From contig CAZAYL010000008.1 in the NCBI GenBank assembly GCA_964489405.1, forward strand, positions 1 through 41,609: a stretch of DNA of 41,609 bases, given 5' to 3'. Below the pieces are notes generated by a model. It searched no databases, was not told the DNA's origin, and was given only the letters and a program-made list of their open reading frames with translations. Below, in pieces: positions 1 to 7,788 of this stretch. Position 1 is the first letter of the stretch, and each line of letters opens with the position of its first letter. This stretch comes from CAKVOD01 sp964489405. Lineage in GTDB: Bacteria; Bacillota; Clostridia; Christensenellales; UBA1242. The position numbers and the translations under genes are program-made.

Positions 1-1
1 C

Positions 2-892
2 AAAGCAAATGGTTTAAAATTACATAAAAGATTTAATGACACGTTGATATTGTTGGTGTGCCTTTTTGCGTTATGTGCGTGCCTATTTAGTGGTGCATTG
101 AATTCATATTGTGCTTATAAGTTAAGTTTTGCGAAACCTTCTCCTGTTAATGTGGTGGTAAATATCAGTTTACCATCGCCTGGAAATTACGGGACTACTG
201 TGGACGCGGTTAAGGGGAAACTCGCAAGTTCGAATGTTGTGTATGCCGCCGAGAGCAAAACGTATTTGTCAAACGACCTGAGCTGTTGGAGTCACTCTGG
301 TACTGACTCGGTTACTTTTACTTGCAATGGTGACTCGTATGAAACGTATGGCTTGACAATAAATGTACCATTGAATGTTCTGAGCCAGTTGTATGGGAAA
401 ACCTTGGAGGTTACACATGTGGATTCGGGGTGTACACAAAAAACCGCGTCAAACAACACATATACGTTTACCTTGGATAATGCGTCTAATAGTACGTGCA
501 GTATAACCTTAACCCTAGGAGAAAAGGAAGAACCTAAAGTTTCAACATCATTTACAAACTTTGATTCGAATAAATCAATAACTCCATATTTGTGTGTTGA
601 TTTTCGTAATTCGACACTTGCAAAATCGTATTTATTGACGAGTGATAGTAGCATTGCGACGTTTGACTTTTTAGACGGCTCAACAACTGTAAACGGAAAA
701 TTCGAGTTTACTTTTCCCCCATATTGTAATGTGACGATAACGGCAACTGGCGCGGATACGTGGACGGAAGATAATGTGGGAAATGATGCGACGTCGTACA
801 AGGTATTTTACTTTAGTGGGACGGAAGTGAGTATAAGTGTGAGCGTTGCGTTCGAAGACAAAGGCTACTTTATGGGTGTTAAGATAGTGTAA
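2..892 (+). CDS. Surface protein, 5' end cut by the window edge
   Basis: The frame is open to the left edge, and the residues before the TTG at 44 (KANGLKLHKRFND) read as the basic cytoplasmic side of a membrane helix, so the true start probably lies outside the window. A hydrophobic stretch of about 20 residues (LILLVCLFALCACLF) follows, then about 260 Ser/Thr/Asn-rich residues with scattered cysteines and beta-strand-like patterns, as in an extracellular protein. The last 110 or so residues, ending in GVKIV, resemble in layout the C-terminal ends of the proteins at 18842-21343 and 39584-41254, which end in TIVVI and TKIVI. The gene is followed by a strong terminator. I do not recognise a named family; membrane-anchored or secreted surface protein is an inference. 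Confidence 0.6.
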   Translation, partial: KANGLKLHKRFNDTLILLVCLFALCACLFSGALNSYCAYKLSFAKPSPVNVVVNISLPSPGNYGTTVDAVKGKLASSNVVYAAESKTYLSNDLSCWSHSGTDSVTFTCNGDSYETYGLTINVPLNVLSQLYGKTLEVTHVDSGCTQKTASNNTYTFTLDNASNSTCSITLTLGEKEEPKVSTSFTNFDSNKSITPYLCVDFRNSTLAKSYLLTSDSSIATFDFLDGSTTVNGKFEFTFPPYCNVTITATGADTWTEDNVGNDATSYKVFYFSGTEVSISVSVAFEDKGYFMGVKIV

Positions 893-935
893 AAATTGAA
901 GTCTTTAAAATATGAAAAAGTTTTTTGTTCTATTT

Positions 936-972
936 AAAATGTTGGGGTTTGATATATTTGCCCCAACATTTT
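936..972 (+). terminator. Intrinsic terminator after the first surface protein gene
   Basis: A 12-bp perfect stem (AAAATGTTGGGG paired with CCCCAACATTTT) with a 13-nt loop ends in a T-run. It separates the surface gene from the secG promoter and, being symmetric in A and T, could work in both directions. Confidence 0.85.
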
Positions 973-1005
973 ATTATGCAATCGAGAATAATTACAACAA
1001 AATAG

Positions 1006-1034
1006 TTGCATTTTTTGAAAAACTATGCTAAAAT
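1006..1034 (+). promoter_or_regulatory. Sigma-A promoter of secG
   Basis: TTGCAT and TAAAAT are separated by 17 nt, about 34 nt upstream of the secG start codon and directly after the preceding terminator. Confidence 0.65.
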
Positions 1035-1067
1035 AAAAAATCGAATATTATTTATTAGGAGTAAATT

Positions 1068-1382
1068 ATGAATAATAGTTTCTTTAATATGCTTGCTGGC
1101 GCAGTTCCAACGTGGGTTTCGGAGTCATTCCCAGTTATTCAAGTGATACTTGTTGCAATAGTGGCGCTTTGTGCTATAGCATTAATTGTTTTAGTTTTTT
1201 GCCAAGAGTCCAACTCAAATGGTCTAGGGTCTTTGGGCGGAGCTGAAAATAGTTTTTATGCGCAAAACAAAGGTAATTCCCGCGAAGGACGTTTGAAGAG
1301 ATGGACATATATTCTCGCTGGTGTGATTTTTATTGTAACAGTGTTGTATCTCATTTCATTTAGAATTTATAGCGGTAGTTGA
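1068..1382 (+). CDS. secG: SecG, protein translocase subunit
   Basis: A 104-residue protein with two membrane helices (about residues 22-45 and 82-100) joined by a Gly/Ser/Asn-rich loop (NSNGLGSLGGAENSFYAQ), which is the usual SecG layout. SecG is the non-essential small subunit of the SecYEG channel in the cytoplasmic membrane and aids SecA-driven protein export. The sequence itself is poorly conserved, as is normal for this family. The assignment rests on the topology, the Gly-rich loop and the classical Firmicute order secG-rnr-smpB-ssrA seen here. AGGAG precedes the ATG. The gene has its own promoter and terminator, so it looks monocistronic. Confidence 0.85.
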   Translation: MNNSFFNMLAGAVPTWVSESFPVIQVILVAIVALCAIALIVLVFCQESNSNGLGSLGGAENSFYAQNKGNSREGRLKRWTYILAGVIFIVTVLYLISFRIYSGS

Positions 1383-1386
1383 TTAA

Positions 1387-1410
1387 GGGCACGAATTTTT
1401 CGTGCCTTTT
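1387..1410 (+). terminator. Intrinsic terminator of secG
   Basis: Short GC-rich hairpin (GGCACGA paired with TCGTGCC) followed by TTTT, starting four bases after the secG stop codon. Confidence 0.75.
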
Positions 1411-1442
1411 CGCACTTAATTGGCAAAAATGCTTTCAAAGTA

Positions 1443-1471
1443 TTGCTTTTTTGCCAATTTTCTTGTACAAT
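1443..1471 (+). promoter_or_regulatory. Sigma-A promoter of rnr
   Basis: TTGCTT and TACAAT with a 17-nt spacer, 16 nt before the rnr start codon. A TATAAT overlaps its last base (1471-1476) but lacks a well-spaced -35. Confidence 0.5.
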
Positions 1472-1487
1472 ATAATGAAGGTGATTT

Positions 1488-3986
1488 ATGAATAAAGAAG
1501 ACATTTTGAAAATTTATGAAAAAAGAAGGAAAATTAGTGATTGCACATTGAAAATGCTCACAAACGCTGTTGCTTTTGATAAGAATTTATCCGCCGATGA
1601 AGCGGAAATTCAAATTCGCAAACTTATTGCTGACGGAGATTTGGTTCTTGAACCTGCTACACATACACTCAATACCCCCGATGAGTTGGGGTTGAAACAA
1701 GGAGTTTTGTTGAAGAATCCCAAAGGGTTTGGGTTCGTTACAGTGCCAGGGCGTGCCGAAGACGTATTCATTCCATCAGCATTTATGGGCAGAGCGATTT
1801 ACGGCGATCGCGTTCTTATTGAAATTGTACAAGATAAATTCAATTCTCAAAAAGAGTGCGGTATCATCCGCGCAATCACAGGGCATAGCACAAAGAACAT
1901 TGTCGGCTCAATCGAAAAAGTCGGCAAAAAAGTCGTACTTGTTCCCGATGAAGAAGATAGATATCCAATGATTGAAATCTCAAAGAATTTCACGCTTGAC
2001 GCCTTGCCAGGAGATAAAGTTGTCGTCAAAATCCAAAGCTATGATGGCAAAATGCCAAAAGGTGAAGTCGTCGAAATCTTAGGAGATAGTTACGACCCGT
2101 CCGTCCAAGTTTTGGGCATCTTGCGAACATTTGACTTGTATGAAGAATACCCAGAAAAGCAAATATCGTATGCAAAGACAATCAAGCAAGAAGTTTTACC
2201 TGAGCAAATTAAAGGGCGACTCGACTTAAGAGATATGCTCATCTTTACAATTGACGGCGATGACGCCAAAGACCTTGACGACGCAATCTCACTTTCAATG
2301 AACGACGACGGTACTTATCATCTCGGCGTCCATATTGCAGATGTTTCTGAATACGTCAAGCCAAATAATGTGCTAGCTGAAGAAGCATATGAAAGAGCGA
2401 CGAGTAACTATTTTCCGCGCCTTGTCATTCCTATGCTTCCAAAGGAACTTTCAAATGGTATATGCTCACTAAACCCAAATGTTGATCGCCTTACACTCTC
2501 AGCGTTTATGGACATTGACCACAAAGGGAATGTCGTCAATTTTGATATTCATAAATCGGTCATCAATTCAAAAGAAAGAATGACTTACAAAAATTTCCAA
2601 AAGATTCTCGACGGCGACGCTGAAATGTGTGAACGCTATAAAAATCTCGTTGACGTCGCGAAGAATATGGGCGCGCTTGCCGACATTTTGTCCCGCAACC
2701 GCCAAAAACGTGGGGAACTCGACTTTGACATTCCTGAAAGTCAAATCATTCTGGACGAAAATAATGAAGTCGTAGATATTCGCCCATACCCGATTGAAAA
2801 GTCAAATCAATTAATTGAAAGTTTTATGGTTGTTACCAACGAAGCCGTCGCGGAATATATGGGCAAATTAGAGATTCCAGCAATCTACCGCGTCCATAAC
2901 TTACCTGACCCAGAAAGGCTTGAGGCATTCAATCGTTTCTTAGGGCAATACGGACTTGCTATCAACCCGCGCAATAATGACTTTGCTGAAATTCGTCCGC
3001 TTGATTTCCAAAGATTATTAAAAGAAATTGAAAATAAAGAATATGGCGAAGTTGTTCGCAAAGTTGCTTTGCGTAGCACAAAGAAAGCATATTATGATGT
3101 TGAAGATTTAGGACACTTTGCGCTCGCGAATCATCACTATTGCCACTTTACATCGCCAATTCGTCGCTTACCTGACTTAATTATTCATACAATAATAAAG
3201 GAATATCTCGACGGCAATTTAACTTCCGAACGCAAAAAGTATTGGGAGCGTGCAACGGTTGAACTTGCGCGCAACGCTAGTGAAAAAGAACGCAACGCTG
3301 ACGAAGCAGAACGCACAGTCGAAGATTTTTATAAGTGTAAATATATGGCGCGCTTCTTGGGGCAAGAATTTGAAGGTAAAGTCAATGGAGTGACGGCGGA
3401 TAGAATTTTTGTTGAACTCCCTAATACAGTCGAGGGTGCGATTAAGATTTCAGACTTGCCATATGATAATTATGTTTTGGACGAAGATTTGCATAGACTT
3501 GACGGCGAGCATATGTCGTTCAAAATGGGGGATAGCGTCAGAATTAAAGTTCTTGCAACAAATGAAACAGCTAGGACAATTGATTTTGGACTTATTCGTA
3601 ATTATGAAAAAGAACGCAATAATTATGAAGTTTCGTTTGATAAAGAACCTACAATCAAAAAGAAATTGTACGACACAACGGGAGAAGCATATTATATAGA
3701 AAGACGTTCTAATGATGAAACACGCAAAGAGTTTTATGATCGCATCGGGATGAAAGACCCACGTCAGGAACGTTGCCCGCTTGTTACCGCAAAAAATAAT
3801 TCGCACAAAAAAGGTAAAAATAAACGCAAAAGTTTTGACCATTACCAATGCGACTCAAGAGCTTTTGATAATTATGGCAATAAAAAAGAAAATGAAAGCA
3901 AAAAGCAACGTCGTCAGTTTCAAGACAAAACAAAGTTTTTGAAGAAAGATAATAGCGAAAGAAACAACCCATTTGAAATGCGCTAA
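1488..3986 (+). CDS. rnr: Ribonuclease R
   Basis: An 832-residue 3'-to-5' exoribonuclease of the RNB/RNase II superfamily, which degrades structured RNA and acts in mRNA decay and quality control. Visible domains: an N-terminal helix-turn-helix-like region (1-65); OB-fold cold-shock domains, the first with NPKGFGFV near residue 77; the RNB catalytic domain from about 240, with the Asp cluster IDGDDAKDLDDAI near 255-267 that binds the catalytic metal; the HFTSPIRR signature near 555; an S1 domain near 625-710; and a Lys/Asn-rich tail (about 740-832) of the kind that binds RNA in RNase R. Length and order are typical. It lies upstream of smpB and ssrA; RNase R is the known partner of tmRNA in degrading non-stop mRNAs, so the neighbourhood is functionally coherent. 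Confidence 0.96.
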   Translation: MNKEDILKIYEKRRKISDCTLKMLTNAVAFDKNLSADEAEIQIRKLIADGDLVLEPATHTLNTPDELGLKQGVLLKNPKGFGFVTVPGRAEDVFIPSAFMGRAIYGDRVLIEIVQDKFNSQKECGIIRAITGHSTKNIVGSIEKVGKKVVLVPDEEDRYPMIEISKNFTLDALPGDKVVVKIQSYDGKMPKGEVVEILGDSYDPSVQVLGILRTFDLYEEYPEKQISYAKTIKQEVLPEQIKGRLDLRDMLIFTIDGDDAKDLDDAISLSMNDDGTYHLGVHIADVSEYVKPNNVLAEEAYERATSNYFPRLVIPMLPKELSNGICSLNPNVDRLTLSAFMDIDHKGNVVNFDIHKSVINSKERMTYKNFQKILDGDAEMCERYKNLVDVAKNMGALADILSRNRQKRGELDFDIPESQIILDENNEVVDIRPYPIEKSNQLIESFMVVTNEAVAEYMGKLEIPAIYRVHNLPDPERLEAFNRFLGQYGLAINPRNNDFAEIRPLDFQRLLKEIENKEYGEVVRKVALRSTKKAYYDVEDLGHFALANHHYCHFTSPIRRLPDLIIHTIIKEYLDGNLTSERKKYWERATVELARNASEKERNADEAERTVEDFYKCKYMARFLGQEFEGKVNGVTADRIFVELPNTVEGAIKISDLPYDNYVLDEDLHRLDGEHMSFKMGDSVRIKVLATNETARTIDFGLIRNYEKERNNYEVSFDKEPTIKKKLYDTTGEAYYIERRSNDETRKEFYDRIGMKDPRQERCPLVTAKNNSHKKGKNKRKSFDHYQCDSRAFDNYGNKKENESKKQRRQFQDKTKFLKKDNSERNNPFEMR

Positions 3987-4125
3987 CTTTGACTACTAAG
4001 ATATTCTACAATTTTTAAAATCAATTAAAAATCTCGAATTTTGCACGCTTAAGTGCAAAAAACTCATAAATTATCAAAAAAAAGTCGAAAAAATACTAAA
4101 AATATAAAAAAATTTCAAAAGGGTA

Positions 4126-4153
4126 TTGCAAAATTTAAAATTTGTGGTATAAT
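4126..4153 (+). promoter_or_regulatory. Sigma-A promoter before smpB
   Basis: TTGCAA and TATAAT with a 16-nt spacer. The predicted transcription start (about 4160) leaves only about nine bases before the GTG start of smpB, so the leader would be very short. Read-through from rnr remains possible because no terminator is seen in the 182-bp gap. Confidence 0.5.
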
Positions 4154-4168
4154 AATGGAGTAGTAGAA

Positions 4169-4606
4169 GTGAAAGTCATTGCAACAAATAAAAAAGCGTT
4201 TTTTGAGTACGAGATTTTGGATACCTATGAAGCAGGCATTGTCTTGATGGGTTGCGAGGTAAAATCAATTAGAGAAGGACACATCAGTTTACTAAATAGT
4301 TTTGTTACGGTTAAAAGTGGGGAAATTTGGTTGAAGAATTGTTATATTAAAACGTATGAGAAATCAACTGCATTTAATCCCGACGAAAGACAAAAACGAA
4401 AATTATTGTTAAATAAACGTGAAATTCTCAAATTGCAGGCTGAAATCAACGAAAAAGGTTTGACAGTTGTTCCACTCAAAGTCTATTTTAATAAAGACAA
4501 TCGAGTGAAACTTGAAATCGCCGTTGCAAGGGGTAAAAAACTTTACGACAAACGAAAAGCGATTAAAGAAAGAGAACAGAAAAGGGAGCTTGCAAGGCAA
4601 ATTTAG
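4169..4606 (+). CDS. smpB: SsrA-binding protein SmpB
   Basis: A 145-residue protein matching SmpB over its full length: it starts VKVIATNKKAFFEYEIL, followed by EAGIVLMGCEVKSIREGHISL and ending in a basic helix (KGKKLYDKRKAIKER). SmpB binds the tRNA-like part of tmRNA and delivers it to stalled ribosomes; the basic C-terminal tail reaches into the empty mRNA channel. A frame-open TTG exists at 4142, but GGAG at 4157-4160 sits eight bases before the GTG at 4169, where homology to SmpB begins, so GTG is chosen as the start. The tmRNA gene begins 21 bases after the stop codon. Confidence 0.96.
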   Translation: MKVIATNKKAFFEYEILDTYEAGIVLMGCEVKSIREGHISLLNSFVTVKSGEIWLKNCYIKTYEKSTAFNPDERQKRKLLLNKREILKLQAEINEKGLTVVPLKVYFNKDNRVKLEIAVARGKKLYDKRKAIKEREQKRELARQI

Positions 4607-4627
4607 TCTTGTAATCTCACGATCCAA

Positions 4628-4994
4628 GGGAGCGACTTGGATTCGACGCATCAAATTTTGTGTGAAAAAGCGTGCCGAAGTCCATCTTCGTTAAAATGGA
4701 AATTAAATTAAACGCAAATAATTCAAATGTTGCACCTATGGGTGCAATGGCAGTTGCAGCTTAATTTAGCAACGCCAAGTCTAGCATATTGATTATCATT
4801 CGTCGATTTGCAGGCTTCAAAAAAGAATGATAGTTTAAAGAAAGTGATTGAGTTTTTAAATGAAATTAAATCTATAGCAAAGCGACTTTTGGTTGTGGGC
4901 AAACTTTGCCGAATTTTGGAAAATAACCTAGCGCACGGAGAAAAGCACAACAAAGTTGGTGTGGACGCGGGTTCAATCCCCGCCGCTTCCACCA
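4628..4994 (+). ncRNA. ssrA: tmRNA (transfer-messenger RNA)
   Basis: About 367 nt. The 5' end GGGAGCG pairs with CGCTTCC before the 3' ACCA, giving a 7-bp acceptor stem with a G-U pair at position 3, the alanine identity element. GGATTCGAC near the 5' end and the T-arm (GCGGG, TTCAATC, CCCGC) at the 3' end are standard tmRNA features, and CCA is encoded. The internal tag reading frame is at 4714-4764. With SmpB it rescues ribosomes stalled on non-stop mRNAs and tags the nascent chain for proteolysis. A weak possible promoter (TTGCAA, 16 nt, TAATCT at 4590-4617) lies at the end of smpB. The 3' end overlaps an apparent GTG start at 4956 of the next frame, which is not used. Confidence 0.96.
4714..4764 (+). 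other. tmRNA proteolysis-tag reading frame
   Basis: The resume codon GCA opens the frame ANNSNVAPMGAMAVAA followed by TAA. Together with the alanine charged on tmRNA this gives a tag ending in AVAA, the hydrophobic end recognised by ClpXP-type proteases. The tag resembles Firmicute tags in its N-rich start and A-V-A-A end. Confidence 0.88.
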
Positions 4995-5027
4995 CGCTTT
5001 GGTAGCGAAAAAATAAGGAGAAATATT

Positions 5028-6326
5028 ATGATATTTACAAGCATTTTGGAAAGTTCTACAGATTTTTGGGGCGCATTCCTAAACATTCTTGGCATCATCG
5101 GTATTATAGCTATCGCAATATTTTTGGTAGTTTTTGTTTCCGATTGGATTTTGTCAATAATGTCAGATAGACAAGGGATATTCTTCAAGAAAAATAATAA
5201 TGACAATACTACGGTTACAAATAATACAACTAACATCACTAATAATTACGCTGAAAGAGAACCTGTTGAAGAGAAAGAAGAAAAGAATGAAGAAGTCGAT
5301 TTTGAGAAAGCTCGCGCTGAAGAAGAACAAGCAAACCGAGCGTTTAGTTTTGAAGAATCAGAACTTAACTTTGAAGACGACGCTGAACCAGAACTTGATG
5401 AACCTCAAGTGGACGATGAACCTGATTACGATTCAATAATTGACGCAATAAATGAAAACGCCCTTTCAGCATATAATAAAGTGAAGAGTGAAGAATTTGC
5501 ACGCCAAATTATTCAAGAAAATCAAATTAAGGACGACGAAGTAGAACCAGTAGATATTGAAGAAGAAAAAGACGATGAATTCGAAAGCATTAATCCAATA
5601 AATGATGAAGAATATGAGAATATTCCTGATGTTGAAGAAGAAGACGAACAACCAGAAATTCAAGAACAAAAAGAAATAACTGACGAAGAAAAAGAAGCTC
5701 AAAATGAGATTTTAAGACGTTTAGAAGAACAAGTTTCTGAACTCCAACAACAACTCCAAGCTCAACAACGCGAAAATGAAGAATTGAAACGCATTGCTGA
5801 AGAAGAGAAAGCGAAGTTGAATGAGCTTATTGCTAAACGCAACGGAGACGATGACGACGAAGGAAGAAAGATGAAAGATTACGTCGGGAATCTCGACGAA
5901 CTCGAAGCTCGTCTTGAAAATCTTAAAGAAAGACTCAAAACAAATGAGAAAGAATTGAGAATTAATAAAAAAGAATACATTCCACTTTCGAGAGTCAAGA
6001 AAACACTTGAAAATGACAAAAAGAAGTTACGTCGTCGTGAAGCAATTGTTGCTAAACGCAAAGTGTTGCTTTATGGGGTAAATAACTATGCCGACATCGA
6101 TGAAGAGAAAGCAAAAGAACTTAATGAAGAACTCGACCTTTTGGAAGGTTTGAGATTGAGTGTTGCGCATTGTGAAGAAGTTATGGAAGCAAATAAGGAT
6201 AGATACCCTATTCTTGAGCAAACTAACAATATCTTGACAGAAGCAAATACACAAATCAAATCAGACATAGAACAAGTCGAGAAAGACATTGAATTAGCAA
6301 AAAAAATGCAAAGTGAAGAGAACTAA
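5028..6326 (+). CDS. Membrane-anchored acidic coiled-coil protein, function unknown
   Basis: A 432-residue protein. An N-terminal hydrophobic segment (about 15-43, with GIIGIIAIAIFLVVFV) is followed by an Asn/Thr-rich linker (about 55-74), a very acidic region (about 78-235, dominated by E and D) and a long charged helix with heptad-like patterns to the C-terminus (about 236-432). The start is the ATG at 5028 because AAGGAG lies just upstream; the same frame is open back into the tmRNA but that part is RNA gene. The architecture suggests a membrane-tethered cytoplasmic scaffold or spacer, perhaps linked to cell envelope or division, but no motif identifies a family. A strong 20-bp terminator follows. 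It could be EzrA-like in a loose structural sense only. Confidence 0.75.
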   Translation: MIFTSILESSTDFWGAFLNILGIIGIIAIAIFLVVFVSDWILSIMSDRQGIFFKKNNNDNTTVTNNTTNITNNYAEREPVEEKEEKNEEVDFEKARAEEEQANRAFSFEESELNFEDDAEPELDEPQVDDEPDYDSIIDAINENALSAYNKVKSEEFARQIIQENQIKDDEVEPVDIEEEKDDEFESINPINDEEYENIPDVEEEDEQPEIQEQKEITDEEKEAQNEILRRLEEQVSELQQQLQAQQRENEELKRIAEEEKAKLNELIAKRNGDDDDEGRKMKDYVGNLDELEARLENLKERLKTNEKELRINKKEYIPLSRVKKTLENDKKKLRRREAIVAKRKVLLYGVNNYADIDEEKAKELNEELDLLEGLRLSVAHCEEVMEANKDRYPILEQTNNILTEANTQIKSDIEQVEKDIELAKKMQSEEN

Positions 6327-6330
6327 TATT

Positions 6331-6380
6331 TAAAACAAAAGAAATCGAACGGAAATTGCTGTTTGATTTCTTTTGTTTTA
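6331..6380 (+). terminator. Strong intrinsic terminator
   Basis: A 20-bp stem with one G-U pair (6331-6350 with 6361-6380) and a 10-nt loop. The 3' arm ends in a T-rich run (TTCTTTTGTTTTA). It starts four bases after the stop codon of the coiled-coil gene. Confidence 0.85.
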
Positions 6381-6648
6381 AGTTGTGTAGAAGTTTGGCG
6401 GATATAAAAAATTAAGATAAAAGAATTTAAAGTTTTCAAAATCAATGCGAAGTTGCTAATACTAATTGATAATTTATATTTATTTTACGTCAATTATTGT
6501 CATTGTGCTTGTTTTAACTAAATTGTTTCAATTGTGCAAATATATTATAGAAACATAAATATAAAATAGGTTTGCCACATACAATGAATTAAAGCATTCT
6601 AATGTATAAATGAATAATACGAAGATTATAATGGATAAGAATAGTCGC
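6381..6648. other. AT-rich intergenic stretch, no gene seen
   Basis: About 270 bases between the terminator and the phospholipase promoter. It is strongly AT-rich. I see no reading frame with a ribosome binding site, no tRNA-like fold and no clear repeat. Confidence 0.5.
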
Positions 6649-6678
6649 TTGATTTTTTGCGATGATATGTGTTAAAAT
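6649..6678 (+). promoter_or_regulatory. Sigma-A promoter of the patatin-like gene
   Basis: TTGATT and TAAAAT with an 18-nt spacer, about 20 nt before the start codon. AGGAA at 6686-6690 is the ribosome binding site. Confidence 0.55.
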
Positions 6679-6698
6679 ACAATATAGGAATTTAAAAT

Positions 6699-7646
6699 AT
6701 GAATTTTATTACAAATTTTTTTAGACGTAAGGATAAAAAAAAGCTTATAGACGTTGATATAAAACCCAAAGTTGGACTTGCATTGAGTGGCGGTGGCGCT
6801 CGCGGTTTCGGACATCTTGGCGCGCTCAAAGCCTTTGAGGAATTAGGAGTTGAATTTGACGCAGTTGCTGGCACAAGTGTTGGTTCACTTGTAGGTGCGT
6901 TATACTGTTATGGGTATAAAGCGGAAGAATTGATTGATCGCGCACTCAAAATGAAAATAAAAGATATACGTACATCAAAAATTGTGTTTGTTCCGTCAAA
7001 AACATCAAAATATGAAGAATTTATCATTAGTTTGATGGGGGATATAGATATAAGCGAACTCAAAAAGAAATTTGGCGCTGTTGCTGTAGATATGAAGACT
7101 GGAGAAGAAATTGTTTTTACAGAAGGGAAACTTTGCAAAGCAATTGCAGGGTCATGCGCTGTCCCAATGGTTTTTGAGTGTGTGCCGTATGAGGGAATGA
7201 ACCTTATGGATGGGGGTCTAGCGAACACGATTCCCGCCGACGTTCCTAAAATGCTTGGTTGCGACAAAGTAATTTCGGTCGACATCAATAAGTATCGCGG
7301 AAGAGGTACGGATAGTGTGAAACTTTTTGACCTTGCGCTTGCCTCAATTCGCATATTGATGAAAGCGAATTGTGTTAAAGGGAAACTCAATACAGATATA
7401 TTAATAGAACCCGACCTAAAAGATTTTAAGGCCACGAGTTTTGAAGGGGCTGAAAAAATGATTCAAGAGGGGTACGATGCAGTTATGCGCCAAAAAGATG
7501 AAATTTTACAATTGTTCAACCCACCTATTGTTGGACAACACACCAAGCAAAAATCGAAGAAAATTAAAGAAAGAAAAAAGAAATTCGGCAAAAATAAGTC
7601 TATTGACATAGAACAAGAAATTGAAATTTTTGACAACGACGTATAA
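6699..7646 (+). CDS. Patatin-like phospholipase
   Basis: A 315-residue protein with the patatin fold near its N-terminus: the oxyanion-hole loop GGGARG at 31-36, the nucleophile elbow GTSVG at 58-62 (Ser60) and the catalytic dyad Asp in DGG at 171-173. These are the lipid acyl hydrolase residues of the RssA/YchK/YlbK family. No signal peptide is visible, so it is cytoplasmic or peripheral on the membrane. The C-terminal 50 residues are Lys-rich (KQKSKKIKERKKKFGKNK), then acidic. Bacterial members act on phospholipid or lysophospholipid acyl esters, but the natural substrate is usually unknown and cannot be inferred here. The next gene has its own consensus promoter, so this gene looks monocistronic. 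Confidence 0.92.
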   Translation: MNFITNFFRRKDKKKLIDVDIKPKVGLALSGGGARGFGHLGALKAFEELGVEFDAVAGTSVGSLVGALYCYGYKAEELIDRALKMKIKDIRTSKIVFVPSKTSKYEEFIISLMGDIDISELKKKFGAVAVDMKTGEEIVFTEGKLCKAIAGSCAVPMVFECVPYEGMNLMDGGLANTIPADVPKMLGCDKVISVDINKYRGRGTDSVKLFDLALASIRILMKANCVKGKLNTDILIEPDLKDFKATSFEGAEKMIQEGYDAVMRQKDEILQLFNPPIVGQHTKQKSKKIKERKKKFGKNKSIDIEQEIEIFDNDV

Positions 7647-7702
7647 TCTCCGCACTAGTATAAATTTGTGTAAATCTACCTTGTGGTGTCCTACTAAAAC
7701 AA

Positions 7703-7731
7703 TTGACATAAAAATAAAAGTGAACTATAAT
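7703..7731 (+). promoter_or_regulatory. Perfect-consensus sigma-A promoter
   Basis: TTGACA and TATAAT separated by exactly 17 nt, located 57 nt before the start codon of the metallo-beta-lactamase gene. This is the full vegetative consensus. Confidence 0.85.
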
Positions 7732-7733
7732 AT

Positions 7734-7769
7734 AAGTGAGAGCTATCAAAAATATAATCTCACTTTTTT
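7734..7769 (+). terminator. Possible terminator hairpin overlapping the transcription start
   Basis: AAGTGAGA at 7734-7741 pairs with TCTCACTT at 7758-7765, followed by a T-run. The left arm begins just before the expected start of transcription from the promoter at 7703-7731. It therefore probably terminates transcripts of the upstream phospholipase gene, or acts as an operator, rather than forming in full in the downstream mRNA. Confidence 0.45.
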
Positions 7770-7788
7770 AATAATAAAGGCGAAAAAT

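Noticed and set aside
4050..4071. TTTTGCAC...GTGCAAAA hairpin after rnr as terminator
   Set aside because: The T-run precedes the stem and A-run follows it, so it lacks the 3' T-run on either strand.
4956..5027. Start of the coiled-coil protein within the tmRNA
   Set aside because: The frame is open, but this part is the 3' end of tmRNA, and AAGGAG precedes the ATG at 5028.
7621..7788. N-terminal extension of the ComEC-like hydrolase
   Set aside because: It would overlap the phospholipase gene end and the consensus promoter; the ATG at 7789 has its own ribosome binding site.
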